NCBI GenBank assembly: GCA_037129695.1
Contig: JBAXUL010000093.1
Span: forward strand, 1 to 15,675
DNA from: CAINVV01 sp037129695
GTDB lineage: Bacteria > Bacteroidota > Bacteroidia > Bacteroidales > Prolixibacteraceae
DNA: 15,675 bases
Reading direction: 5' to 3'
The notes below the pieces were generated by a model, which was not told where the DNA came from, made no database searches, and saw only the letters and a program-made list of their open reading frames with translations. The stretch's first letter is position 1. Each line of letters opens with the position of its first letter. Shown here one piece after another: positions 7,418 to 15,610 of this stretch. A program made the position numbers and the translations under genes.

Positions 7418-9079
7418 CTAATACCCTGGATTCTGTGTTAGTTTTGGATTCACATCTCTCTCAGTTTGCGGGATTGGCCATAAATAATCCACATTTTCTC
7501 TGAAAGCTGTTTGATCTACCAAATAATACCCATTTGCATTTACTTTAAACTTTGTATATGTGGCGGCTTGTGCCTGAGTACACAATTTCATGCCATAATT
7601 ACTAGCTTTGAGTGCAATATGAGCTGTTCTCCACCTAAATAGGTCGTAAAGTCTTAATCCTTCCCAAGCTAACTCATTCCTCCGCTCCCTTCTAAGAATA
7701 GTTGTCAGGTTAGCTGCATTTGTTTCTGTAACAGGAGGCATATTTATTTCTGTGCGTCCCCGTACTTTATTAATAGTTTGATCCAACAAAGCTTGTGTAA
7801 TTGCAGTTCCAGATTCTATGTTCGCCTCGAGATAGCTTAGTAATACTTCAGCATATCTTATCATTGGGAAATCACAACCATAAACCCTAACATCTCCCGA
7901 ATAGGATTCATCACAGAATTTCAATACCATATAACCGCTCCATGGTCTGCGTGTCAGCTGATCTGGATATTTTGTTGCCGAAGAATCCGGACTTGAAACA
8001 TAAGTAGCATTCTTAAATATGGTAACCCCATTGACAAAAAATGTTTTAAGAAGCCGTGGATCACGATTGGCATATGGGCTGTCTACCTTATATAAAGGAG
8101 AAGCATCTATTCCCTTTCCATCAATACACTCAAAATCCTCTAATTCTCCATTAAATGGACTAAAGTGATGATAGCCGCCCCAAGTAAATCCCAAACAACT
8201 TAGTAACATAGAGGTTCCATAAACATTGGGCATACGTTTACTCGTTAGAATGATCTCCTTGCTATTTTCCCCTGCCTGAATAAATAGATCTTTAAAACGG
8301 GGATCAATAATGTAAACATTTAAATCAATTATCTGTTTGTATGCATTTTTTGCTTCTTCCCATCGTTTTTCCGCTAAAAAGACCCTACCTAAAATTGCCA
8401 ATGCAGCACCTTTTGTAATTCTACCTTTTTCAGCATCTGACCTGCTTGTAGGTAAATTAGCTATAGCATCCGTTAATTCCTTCACCACAAAATCTATTAC
8501 TTCCTTTTTGGGAGTACGGGTAACATTATTAGCTTCATTAACGCTTAGAACTTTAGTTACCAAAGGAACGTCCCCCCATAAAAATGTTAAATAGAAGTAG
8601 TCATATGCCCTAATGGTCTTGACTTCAGCTTTCATTTGAGCAAATCTGGTTGCATCCATCTTCACATTTTCTATATTTTCGAGGAAATTGTTGCATTTGG
8701 CAATTTTTACATAGGAGGTACTCCAAAGATCCCTTACCGGACCATAAGCAGCAGTTAGATTACCATTATTGAAATCAGTGACATTGTTGTCCTTTTCAAA
8801 TCCGTTGTCAGTTGTTGCTTCGAACATTCTGAGATAGGCATCCTGATTCCATAAATCATAATTTTGTTTAGCGGCAGGATTGTTTTGACCTTCAATAAAA
8901 TAAACACCTGTCAAACCCAACTTTGCATCATTTTCAGTTTTCCAGAATGTAGCAGTTGACAATACATCAAGAGGTTGTTTATCGAGTAAACCTGCACATC
9001 CTGTTAGGAAACCTATCATAAGAAGAGCAATGAAAATTGGAATTCTTATTTTTGTTTTGAATGAAATATTTGTTTTCAT
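7418..9079 (-). CDS. SusD/RagB-family outer-membrane nutrient-binding lipoprotein
   Basis: A 553-residue surface lipoprotein that caps and feeds the SusC-like transporter. The signal peptide ends in a lipobox, FLTGC, with the lipidated cysteine at 28, followed by AGLLDKQP, close to the usual SusD mature start. Residues about 115-250 hold the helical SusD repeats (AEVKTIRAYDYFYLTFLWGDVPL at 151-173, shown here only as a landmark span; GAALAILGRVFLAEKRWEEA at 224-243). NRDPRLLKTFFV is a typical mid-region element, and the end, LWPIPQTERDVNPKLTQNPGY, is the standard SusD C-terminus. Length is normal for the family. It starts 13 bases after the SusC-like gene, so the two are translationally and functionally paired. 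Ligand specificity cannot be read from the sequence. Confidence 0.96.
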   Translation of the reverse strand: MKTNISFKTKIRIPIFIALLMIGFLTGCAGLLDKQPLDVLSTATFWKTENDAKLGLTGVYFIEGQNNPAAKQNYDLWNQDAYLRMFEATTDNGFEKDNNVTDFNNGNLTAAYGPVRDLWSTSYVKIAKCNNFLENIENVKMDATRFAQMKAEVKTIRAYDYFYLTFLWGDVPLVTKVLSVNEANNVTRTPKKEVIDFVVKELTDAIANLPTSRSDAEKGRITKGAALAILGRVFLAEKRWEEAKNAYKQIIDLNVYIIDPRFKDLFIQAGENSKEIILTSKRMPNVYGTSMLLSCLGFTWGGYHHFSPFNGELEDFECIDGKGIDASPLYKVDSPYANRDPRLLKTFFVNGVTIFKNATYVSSPDSSATKYPDQLTRRPWSGYMVLKFCDESYSGDVRVYGCDFPMIRYAEVLLSYLEANIESGTAITQALLDQTINKVRGRTEINMPPVTETNAANLTTILRRERRNELAWEGLRLYDLFRWRTAHIALKASNYGMKLCTQAQAATYTKFKVNANGYYLVDQTAFRENVDYLWPIPQTERDVNPKLTQNPGY

Positions 9080-9092
9080 ACCTGATAGTTAA

Positions 9093-12000
9093 TTAGAAAT
9101 TAAGATTTATCCCAAGATTGAAATACCGTATCGGAGGATAAGAGGAATTCATTGATGGATCCCATCCTTCCCTGAAATGATCGAATGTCAAGAGATTTTT
9201 GATCCCAAAATACAAACGGAGGTTTGATACATTAATCCTTTTAATAATACTTTCCGGTATTGTGTAACCAAGTTGAACATTACTAATTTTCAGATAGGAA
9301 GAATTCAACATGATAAAAGTTGAATTCCAGAATTGTTGCTCTCCTCCTCCCAATACTAAAAATCGCGGATATGCTGCATTGGGATTTGGATTTTCTTTGG
9401 TCCACCTGGAGTTCACCATCCATTCCTGGGGGCTTGCTCCTTGAAGGAAGGCATTATTTTGAAAGCCAGTTATTACTCTGGACAACCCTGCTACACCCTG
9501 AAGTTGAATAGAAAGATCAAAATTTTTGTAGCTGGCATTAAGATTGGCACCATAATTGTATTTTGGAAAAGTATTTCCAATGATTGTTCTGTCGTAGTCC
9601 GCATCAACTTTTCCATCCGGAGTTCCAGCAGGTCCACTGATGTCCCTAAGCTTTATATCTCCAGGTAAAGCAGTCCGGGGTTGAGTCGGAGACTTACTGA
9701 CATCTGCCGCATCGGCAAAAAGTCCATCAGCAATATATCCATAAATGGAGCCCAACGAATTCCCAACAAACAATCCATTATTAATATCTCTGGTCACATT
9801 TGCCAAATGAGTTACTTTATTGTCTACATAAGATATATTGGCAGCCAGACTATAATGAAATTTACCGATGGTATTGTTGTGCCCGATGTTTAAATCAAAC
9901 CCTTTGTTGGAAACCTCTCCTGCATTCACAACTGATGGAGTCATTCCAAGGACACGGGATGCAGTGACATTGTATAGAATCCCCGAGGTTAACTTGTCAT
10001 AAAGGTCCACAGATGCAACCAGTTTATTCTTAAACATCGACAGATCAAAACCCACATCCGCTACACGAGTGGATTCCCAGGTAATTTCAGGGTTTGGCAC
10101 TATTGTAGAAGCTGCACCTGAAGAAAGAGATTCTGCTACTCCAAATGGAGCATTGAGACCTAAAGTCAAAACCTGCTGATAAGGATAATTACCTATATTT
10201 TGGTTTCCCAATTTCCCCCAAGATGCTCTTAATTTGAGGTCGTTTATCCATGATACATGGAAAAAATTCTCTTTTGATATTCTCCATCCAGCCGATACTG
10301 AGGGAAATAATCCAAAGCGGTTTCCTGCCGGGAAACGGGAAGATCCATCATATCTTGAGTTAGCCTCAAGTAGATATTTCCCCTTGTAAACATAATTTAT
10401 TCTGCCGAAATAGGAACGCAATGCCCACTCATAGGCAGAACCTGATGCTTGCTGATTAGAGGCTGCCCCTGCGTTAATTTCATACAGAGTGTTATTGGGG
10501 AAATTATCCCTGAAGGCCTGAATCCAATTATTTTTGTAGCTTTCTTGTGAATATCCCAATAGGAAATGAAAGGAGTTATTCTTTACTGAAAAATCATAGT
10601 TTAAATATGCCTGATTTGTCAAAAGTCCATTGTTGGTTTTCATTTCGGTGAGATCTGAAGGCCCAGCTGTAATATATTGATCTACAACCAGTACTGGCCG
10701 AAACATCTTATAGGTTGATGATCCAAATGAATATCCGCTGATACCGGTAAGCTTTAATGATTTTGTTATATTCCAATCCAAACTGACACTTGCAATTGCA
10801 TCAGTATTGTTATTTGAGATAAAAGATTCACTATCCATCCAGCCTTCAATTGTAAAACCAGTCTGATTACCATAATATCCATTTGACATTTTCCCCGCAT
10901 AAGTGTTCGGAATTTTTAAGGCATAATCAAGTAATCCATTTACTCCGACGGACGGATTTTTATCTACAGCAGTTGGTTCATTGCTTACACCATTCTGTCC
11001 TGACATTTTGACCTTCAGTGTAAGATTTTCTTTCAGTTTGGTATCTACATTTAACAAAATATTGTATCGTTTGTAAGTTGTCTCAGCAATTGAACCATTT
11101 TGATTCAGGTAACCAAGCGAAAACATATATTGACTTCTAGATGTACCGCCGGAGAAACTGATATGGTGGTCCGTTTGAAGCCCATTTCCAGATTTCACCA
11201 AATCATCATAGTGTCTCTTATTCGGATAATTATCCAGATCCACTCCGGACTTAAATTTTGAAATTTCATCAGCACTGTATTGGGGACTCCCGCCAGCATT
11301 TGTAAGTGCCTCATTGTACATTTGTGCATAAACCCCCGAATCGACTATTTTTGGAATTTCGGCAAGTTTTTGAACACCAAAATTTCCCTGATAGGAAATC
11401 TTAAATTCACCATTTTTGCCTTTTTTTGTTTCAACCAAAATTACTCCATTGGCAGCTCTCGTACCATAAATTGATGCGGAGGCGGCATCCTTTAGAATAG
11501 AAATATTGGCAATATCATTGATATTAACATTGTCCAAAGATGAAGCTAAACCGTCAACTAGAACAAGAGGCCTGTTACCTGCACCACTGAAAGTTCCTAA
11601 CCCATGCACAGTGATTTCTACTCCGTCCTTACCAGGTTGGCTGGAATTTTGAATAACAGTTACACCACTGACCAGACCGGTTAAAAGTTGAGATGTCTGT
11701 GTAACAGTTGAACGCTCCAATTCTTTACTCGTTACTGCGCCTATTGATCCAGTTAGATTTACTTTCTTTTGGGTACCATAACCAACTGCAACAACTTCTT
11801 CAATTCCTACTGATTCTTCTACTAAAACTACAATGATATTGGACTGGTTTCCAATTTTCACGTCCTGACTTTTCATCCCTACAAATGAAAATTGCAATGT
11901 TGCATTTTCTGCAATATTTCCCAGTAAGTAGGTACCATTTGAATCGGTAATGGTTCCATTCGTCGTTCCTTTTACCACCACAGAAACACCCGGCAGAGTT

Positions 12001-12431
12001 GCTCCGGAGGAGTCGGTAACTTTACCTGTGACCTTGCGGTTTGTTTGAATGGCAATAGCCGGATCTGGCGACCCTTTTTCCTTGACAACCACATAGCGGT
12101 CAATGATCTTATATTCCAGACTGGTGCTGGCTAAAACCTGATCCAGAATGTCATTGATCTGCACATCTTTCAGTTCGACAGAAACATTCTCTTTTGACCT
12201 AACTTCTTCCTTGTTGAAATAGAAATAGAACTCGCTCTGATCCTCAATATTCCGGAAAATATCGATTAAAGTGGCGTTTTTGGATGAGACAGTTAGTTTG
12301 GTGTTCTGTGAGTAGGTGGTTGCGCTCATGGCAACTAAGCTTCCAAGTAACAGAATGACAGTTAGTTTCATTATTCGCAATTTTTTTGTCCACGACGATT
12401 TATCGCCGAGGATAATTCGATACATTTTCAT
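9093..12431 (-). CDS. SusC/RagA-family TonB-dependent transporter with STN signalling domain
   Basis: A 1112-residue outer-membrane importer driven by TonB. In order: signal peptide to about residue 42 (long basic N-region, then MKLTVILLLGSLVAMSATTYSQ); STN domain about 45-115; carboxypeptidase-regulatory-like domain about 133-205 (KVTGKVTDSSGATLPGVSV); TonB box EEVVAVGYG at 211-219; plug about 224-335, including PLVLVDG and LKDAASASIYGTRAANGV; then a 22-strand-type barrel ending in YFNLGINLNF. The STN domain marks transporters that signal through a FecR anti-sigma factor, and such a gene lies directly upstream. Two ATGs two codons apart (12431, 12425) are possible; the first is used. No Shine-Dalgarno sequence is seen. 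A plus-strand promoter-like box overlaps this start, and a plus-strand terminator lies in the leader. Confidence 0.97.
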   Translation of the reverse strand: MKMYRIILGDKSSWTKKLRIMKLTVILLLGSLVAMSATTYSQNTKLTVSSKNATLIDIFRNIEDQSEFYFYFNKEEVRSKENVSVELKDVQINDILDQVLASTSLEYKIIDRYVVVKEKGSPDPAIAIQTNRKVTGKVTDSSGATLPGVSVVVKGTTNGTITDSNGTYLLGNIAENATLQFSFVGMKSQDVKIGNQSNIIVVLVEESVGIEEVVAVGYGTQKKVNLTGSIGAVTSKELERSTVTQTSQLLTGLVSGVTVIQNSSQPGKDGVEITVHGLGTFSGAGNRPLVLVDGLASSLDNVNINDIANISILKDAASASIYGTRAANGVILVETKKGKNGEFKISYQGNFGVQKLAEIPKIVDSGVYAQMYNEALTNAGGSPQYSADEISKFKSGVDLDNYPNKRHYDDLVKSGNGLQTDHHISFSGGTSRSQYMFSLGYLNQNGSIAETTYKRYNILLNVDTKLKENLTLKVKMSGQNGVSNEPTAVDKNPSVGVNGLLDYALKIPNTYAGKMSNGYYGNQTGFTIEGWMDSESFISNNNTDAIASVSLDWNITKSLKLTGISGYSFGSSTYKMFRPVLVVDQYITAGPSDLTEMKTNNGLLTNQAYLNYDFSVKNNSFHFLLGYSQESYKNNWIQAFRDNFPNNTLYEINAGAASNQQASGSAYEWALRSYFGRINYVYKGKYLLEANSRYDGSSRFPAGNRFGLFPSVSAGWRISKENFFHVSWINDLKLRASWGKLGNQNIGNYPYQQVLTLGLNAPFGVAESLSSGAASTIVPNPEITWESTRVADVGFDLSMFKNKLVASVDLYDKLTSGILYNVTASRVLGMTPSVVNAGEVSNKGFDLNIGHNNTIGKFHYSLAANISYVDNKVTHLANVTRDINNGLFVGNSLGSIYGYIADGLFADAADVSKSPTQPRTALPGDIKLRDISGPAGTPDGKVDADYDRTIIGNTFPKYNYGANLNASYKNFDLSIQLQGVAGLSRVITGFQNNAFLQGASPQEWMVNSRWTKENPNPNAAYPRFLVLGGGEQQFWNSTFIMLNSSYLKISNVQLGYTIPESIIKRINVSNLRLYFGIKNLLTFDHFREGWDPSMNSSYPPIRYFNLGINLNF
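12399..12428 (+). promoter_or_regulatory. Candidate antisense promoter overlapping the susC-like start codon
   Basis: On the plus strand TTTA (12399-12402) is followed after 18 bases by TACATTTT (12421-12428). These match 3 of 4 bases of the Bacteroidota -33 box TTTG and 7 of 8 bases of the -7 box TAnnTTTG, at nearly the right spacing. It would start transcription near 12434, toward the terminator at 12481-12519. The -7 part coincides with the first codons of the transporter gene, so the match could be partly imposed by coding. Confidence 0.3.
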
Positions 12432-12433
12432 AA

Positions 12434-12519
12434 ATTTCGATGGTTTAAATTAACATTAACGGTTTGTTTGAATCTTTAACGACGGTGAGGATGGTACGAA
12501 CATCTTCACCGTTTTTTTT
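12434..12519 (+). ncRNA. Candidate cis-antisense small RNA over the susC leader
   Basis: A strong plus-strand intrinsic terminator ends this region, and a promoter-like sequence precedes it, although no plus-strand gene is present. The predicted RNA of roughly 86 bases would be fully complementary to the leader of the susC mRNA just upstream of its start codon. DonS-type cis-antisense RNAs, which repress polysaccharide utilisation loci in Bacteroides and are found with ECF sigma/anti-sigma controlled loci, provide a precedent. The 5' end is a guess; the 3' end is well defined by the hairpin and T-run. Confidence 0.4.
12481..12519 (+). terminator. Intrinsic terminator directed along the plus strand
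   Basis: The arms 12484-12493 (GGTGAGGATG) and 12501-12510 (CATCTTCACC) form a 10-bp stem with a 7-base loop. It is extended by C12483-G12511, A12482-T12512 and a G-T pair, and followed by eight T residues (12512-12519). One stem position, G12489 with T12505, is a G-U pair in plus-strand RNA but an A-C mismatch in minus-strand RNA. The T-run also follows the stem only on the plus strand. All genes here are on the minus strand, so the orientation is unexpected. Confidence 0.75.
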
Positions 12520-12615
12520 CATTACTTTCTCATAGGCAGAAATCATTTAAGTTTGTATAAAATATTTATTCATAGTCATTCTTTTCCATTCACCAGAATG
12601 AAATGACCTTTCACT

Positions 12616-12636
12616 CTCAACTCTCAACTCTCAACT
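12616..12636. repeat. Short tandem repeat, three copies of CTCAACT
   Basis: Three perfect tandem copies of the 7-base unit CTCAACT lie directly after the stop codon of the anti-sigma gene, preceded by a partial copy (CACTCTCAA). Read on the minus strand the unit is AGTTGAG. It does not form a hairpin. Such a tract may vary in copy number by slippage; no function is evident. Confidence 0.8.
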
Positions 12637-12638
12637 TT

Positions 12639-13637
12639 TTAAGTTCTTTTAAAAATGGTTATTTTGTCTTTGCCGTTGGCATTAATCTGGTGGCGAAATT
12701 TAATCGGGGCAAGCAATTCCAGCGCCTGCATGATTTGATCAACGGGTTTATTTTTTAATATGGTGCCGGTAAACCGTTTGGATTTTAGGTTATTATCAAC
12801 AAAAGAAATCTCCACATTGAACCAACGCTCCAGTTTACAGGCAATCTGATCGAGCCGCTCATCATCAAAAAATATCTTCCCTTCGGTCCAGGCAGAGTAA
12901 GAGGTTGTATTTACTTCATTGATGTTCAAATGATCGGAACTCTTTTCTTTCATTGCCATCTGGCCAGGATGTAGTTGTGCAATGGCAATTCCCTTGATGT
13001 CCCGGATCGCAACTTTGCCCTCCACAAGCGTCACTGAAGAGAAGCTGTCTTCCTGATAGGCAGAGAAATTGAAGGATGTTCCCAACACCTGAACAGACAA
13101 ATCGGTAGAGTTGATGGTAAAGGGCTTGTCGGGCATTTTGGCTACCTTGAAGAAGGCTTCACCTGTGATGGTAACGCATCTGCTTTTATCTCCAAACTTG
13201 TCAGGATAGCGAAGGGTTGTACCGGAATTCAGCCATACTTTCGTGCCATCGCTCAATGTCAGTTGACTCATCTGACCATAGGGAACGTGAATTTCTGAAA
13301 AGTGTAGTGTTTGATCGGGCACTGCAGGTGTTCGGATCATATTCCCTGCAACAAATGCAACAATGATTATGGCCGCATATTTCATTAATGTAATGAACAG
13401 GCGCATCTGATCCCTTCTCATTCCAGTTTCAACGCTACGCCATGAATTCACCTTCCCTGAAGCCGAAATATTACCTGCTGCAGTCATATCATCCCTGATT
13501 TTTTGGGCTTTGTCAAACTCCTTCAAATGGACGTTTTCAGCTATCAATTCATTGAATTCAGTCTCTTCTTCGGCACTTAGCTCTCCGTGCAATTTCCCTG
13601 CAATTTTTTCCCAATGGGAATCCTGATTTTCTGTCAT
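12639..13637 (-). CDS. FecR-family anti-sigma factor with DUF4974-type C-terminus
   Basis: A 332-residue inner-membrane regulator that holds the ECF sigma factor and releases or activates it when the outer-membrane transporter signals. Residues 1-80 form the cytoplasmic part, with an acidic helical stretch HGELSAEEETEFNELI. A single membrane segment spans about 84-101 (LMKYAAIIIVAFVAGNMI). The periplasmic FecR domain is about 115-215, with LSDGTKVWLNSGTTLRYP at 128-145, GEAFFKVAK at 159-167 and VLGTSFNFSAY at 184-194. The C-terminal part, about 255-330 (FFDDERLDQIACKLERWFNV and onward), fits DUF4974, which contacts the STN domain of the transporter. Length is typical. It lies 153 bases after the sigma gene and 207 before the transporter gene, the standard order for such loci. 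Confidence 0.95.
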   Translation of the reverse strand: MTENQDSHWEKIAGKLHGELSAEEETEFNELIAENVHLKEFDKAQKIRDDMTAAGNISASGKVNSWRSVETGMRRDQMRLFITLMKYAAIIIVAFVAGNMIRTPAVPDQTLHFSEIHVPYGQMSQLTLSDGTKVWLNSGTTLRYPDKFGDKSRCVTITGEAFFKVAKMPDKPFTINSTDLSVQVLGTSFNFSAYQEDSFSSVTLVEGKVAIRDIKGIAIAQLHPGQMAMKEKSSDHLNINEVNTTSYSAWTEGKIFFDDERLDQIACKLERWFNVEISFVDNNLKSKRFTGTILKNKPVDQIMQALELLAPIKFRHQINANGKDKITIFKRT

Positions 13638-13790
13638 TGTAGTGTTTGTTTCTACTCTTATGACGCAGAAAACAAAAAATAGGGTGACAGGTAGGGAGAA
13701 ATTAAAAATTACAGATTACAATTGAAATTGGTGAAAGAAAAAGGGAACCAATAATTTTCAAAAAAAAGATAGGTTATAAGGATACACTTG

Positions 13791-14351
13791 TTAAGGCTTA
13801 TGAGTAGTAAGCATGAAGAACAACTGCAATGATTTGGGATCCAGTTCTTCCTTGATAAACCGGTAGGCCCGGCCCATCTGTGTCTTCACCGTATTCATGG
13901 AGATGTTAAGTTTCTCCGCAATCTGGGCATAGGTGAGGGATTCGAAAACCGCCAGTTCAAGAATGAGGCGACGCTGTTCCGGGAGCTTTTCCAGGGAATT
14001 GTACAGCTCAGCGTAGCGGTCAAGTTCATTGTGCATCTCATCGTCAGGAAGATCCGGAATAGTTCCCTCCTCTAAATAGACCGAATGCTCCTTCCTGCGA
14101 AGGATATCGATTAAGCCGTTTCGCAACATCAAAAAAAGATAGGATTTAACAGATCGTACAATAATCAGGTTTTCACGTTTTGTCCAGAGTTTGATGAAAC
14201 AGTCTGAAACCGCTTCATCCAAAACGGAAGGATTTGGGTGGATTTTTTTGGCATAATGATATAGCTGGTAGTAATACCGGTCGTGCAATACCTTCATGGC
14301 CGATTTATCGCCACTACTAATCTTTTCCCATATCCTCAGGTCTTCCTCCAT
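13791..14351 (-). CDS. ECF-type RNA polymerase sigma factor
   Basis: A 186-residue sigma-70 family regulator. Region 2, about residues 20-86, binds core polymerase and the -10 element and includes VLDEAVSDCFIKLW at 43-56 and SVKSYLFLMLRNGLIDILRR at 67-86. Region 4, about 117-167, carries the helix-turn-helix LTYAQIAEKLNISMNTVKTQM at 139-159 (landmark span) for the -35 element. There is no region 1 or 3, as expected for an ECF factor, and the length is normal. It is followed on the same strand by the FecR-type anti-sigma gene and the STN-containing SusC-like transporter, so it is the probable activator of the susCD operon. An exact TAnnTTTG box lies 65 bases upstream, suggesting housekeeping expression of the regulator itself. 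Confidence 0.95.
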   Translation of the reverse strand: MEEDLRIWEKISSGDKSAMKVLHDRYYYQLYHYAKKIHPNPSVLDEAVSDCFIKLWTKRENLIIVRSVKSYLFLMLRNGLIDILRRKEHSVYLEEGTIPDLPDDEMHNELDRYAELYNSLEKLPEQRRLILELAVFESLTYAQIAEKLNISMNTVKTQMGRAYRFIKEELDPKSLQLFFMLTTHKP

Positions 14352-14399
14352 TCAAACTGAATTTACATCCCTGTTAAATAGAGATGAACTTTAATTTGG

Positions 14400-14409
14400 C
14401 ACAATTGTG
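14400..14409. promoter_or_regulatory. Palindrome CACAATTGTG at the predicted start site of the sigma-factor transcript
   Basis: A perfect 10-base palindrome lies six bases downstream of the predicted -7 box of the sigma-factor gene, about where transcription would begin. The position suits an operator. A 10-base AT-rich palindrome can also occur by chance, and no regulator is known here. Confidence 0.3.
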
Positions 14410-14415
14410 GCTGAA

Positions 14416-14423
14416 CAAATGTA
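14416..14423 (-). promoter_or_regulatory. Candidate -7 promoter box (TACATTTG) for the sigma-factor gene
   Basis: On the minus strand this reads TACATTTG, an exact match to the Bacteroidota -7 consensus TAnnTTTG, in the 92-base gap between the ATPase gene and the sigma-factor gene. It would give a leader of about 60 bases. The expected -33 TTTG is poor: T-rich sequence lies upstream but at a shorter spacing, overlapping the ATPase stop codon. Confidence 0.42.
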
Positions 14424-14443
14424 TCAATAAGATTCCGGAAAAA

Positions 14444-15583
14444 TCAGATAACCTCTCCATTCCACAATGCCATCAGAAACTGTTCAACCGGAATTATTTC
14501 TACCTCATTCATCTCCCGGGCGTATTTATCCAGGGATACGACGATGGTTCTGGCTAGAGGAAAATCTTCCTTAAATGCTTTTAATCCTTTCAAATGACGC
14601 GATTTAACTTCATCCGTTGATTTGATTTCAATGGCAATACGACCATTCCCAATAATCGCATCTACCTCATATCCAGAACTTGTCCGCCAGTAACTAATCT
14701 TTTCTTCAGATTGACAATAACCTAAAAAAGCAATTATCTCCTGAATGATGAAATGCTCGAAGGAGTGACCAAAAATTTCTGTCCCTGGATGCATATTTTT
14801 TCGGTCCAACAGATAATTTGCAATACCGACATCAAAAAAATAAAATTTGGGTGCCTGAATTGCTCGCCTCTTTTTTGTTGCAGTAAATCCGGGAATAAGG
14901 TATCCGATCAAGGTGTCGTTCAAAATCTCAAAATATTCTTTAACCGTTCGGTGATCGATACCACAATCCTGCGCAATATTCTTAAATACAATCATTTCGC
15001 CATTGCTCATGGCTGCAACTTCCAGAAAACGGGAAAAAGATTTTAAATTTCTGGATAATGCTTCCTCCCTGATCTCCTCATTCAAATAGACCCCAATGTA
15101 AGCCCGAAATCGTTCCCAGGGATTATTGACCCGATAATGCCTGGGAATCATACCATTATTAACGGCTTTGATCAAACTAAAATCAGGAATTTCCGAGCTA
15201 ACCAACGGGTAAAGCGTTCTTTTTAAAGCTCTTCCTCCCAGTAAATTGGCTCCACCTCTAATTAATTTACGGGGACTTGATCCACTCAAAATAAAACGAA
15301 TCTTCTTCTTATGAATCAAGGCATGAATTTCATCCAAAAGCTGGGGTATCTTCTGAATCTCATCTATTATCACCAGATCACCTTCCTTCATTGGTTCCAA
15401 TTCCTCACTTAATAAAGATGGACGCCGAAGAAATCGTTCAAATTCTTTCGCTTGCAATAAATCATAATATCTTGCGTGCGGATACAATTGTTCAAGCAAA
15501 GTAGTCTTGCCTACCTGACGGGCTCCCCACAGAAAGATACTGTCATTATTTTCATCTTCTAAAGACAATTTTCGAATATACAT
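14444..15583 (-). CDS. AAA-type ATPase with DUF4143-type C-terminal domain
   Basis: A 379-residue predicted ATPase of a family common and often multi-copy in Bacteroidota and other anaerobes. The P-loop is GARQVGKTT at 20-28, Walker B is LVIIDEIQK at 70-78, and the sensor-like FILSGSSPRKL is at 97-107. A winged-helix-like segment (about 195-225) links to the C-terminal DUF4143 domain, with FYFFDVGIANYLLD at 247-260, an upstream Glu at 276, and YEVDAII plus AIEIKS at 305-311 and 317-322. The last two resemble a PD-(D/E)xK nuclease core. Length is normal and the frame is intact. The biological role of the family is poorly known; defence, toxin-antitoxin-like and housekeeping roles have been proposed. 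It is on the same strand upstream of the sigma gene but has its own gap, and it is probably unrelated to the SusCD locus. Confidence 0.92.
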   Translation of the reverse strand: MYIRKLSLEDENNDSIFLWGARQVGKTTLLEQLYPHARYYDLLQAKEFERFLRRPSLLSEELEPMKEGDLVIIDEIQKIPQLLDEIHALIHKKKIRFILSGSSPRKLIRGGANLLGGRALKRTLYPLVSSEIPDFSLIKAVNNGMIPRHYRVNNPWERFRAYIGVYLNEEIREEALSRNLKSFSRFLEVAAMSNGEMIVFKNIAQDCGIDHRTVKEYFEILNDTLIGYLIPGFTATKKRRAIQAPKFYFFDVGIANYLLDRKNMHPGTEIFGHSFEHFIIQEIIAFLGYCQSEEKISYWRTSSGYEVDAIIGNGRIAIEIKSTDEVKSRHLKGLKAFKEDFPLARTIVVSLDKYAREMNEVEIIPVEQFLMALWNGEVI

Positions 15584-15589
15584 GGTGTG

Positions 15590-15610
15590 AATTGCAATTA
15601 TATCATGATA
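15590..15610. promoter_or_regulatory. Two adjacent 10-bp palindromes upstream of the ATPase gene
   Basis: AATTGCAATT (15590-15599) and TATCATGATA (15601-15610) are perfect palindromes placed one base apart, starting seven bases upstream of the ATPase start codon. The placement in the short leader suits an operator or autoregulatory site. Both are AT-rich, so chance is a real alternative. Confidence 0.25.

Noticed and set aside
12481..12519. Terminator for the minus-strand sigma/anti-sigma transcript
   Set aside because: On the minus strand the stem contains an A-C mismatch and is followed by GTCGTTAAAG, not a U-run; the orientation fits the plus strand only.
13750..13790. Terminator after the sigma-factor gene
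   Set aside because: The minus strand has a run of eight T residues here, but no stable stem precedes it.
14444..15583. Defence system based on the DUF4143 ATPase
   Set aside because: It is a single common-family gene with no partner nuclease, toxin or mobile element beside it; the context does not support a defence island.
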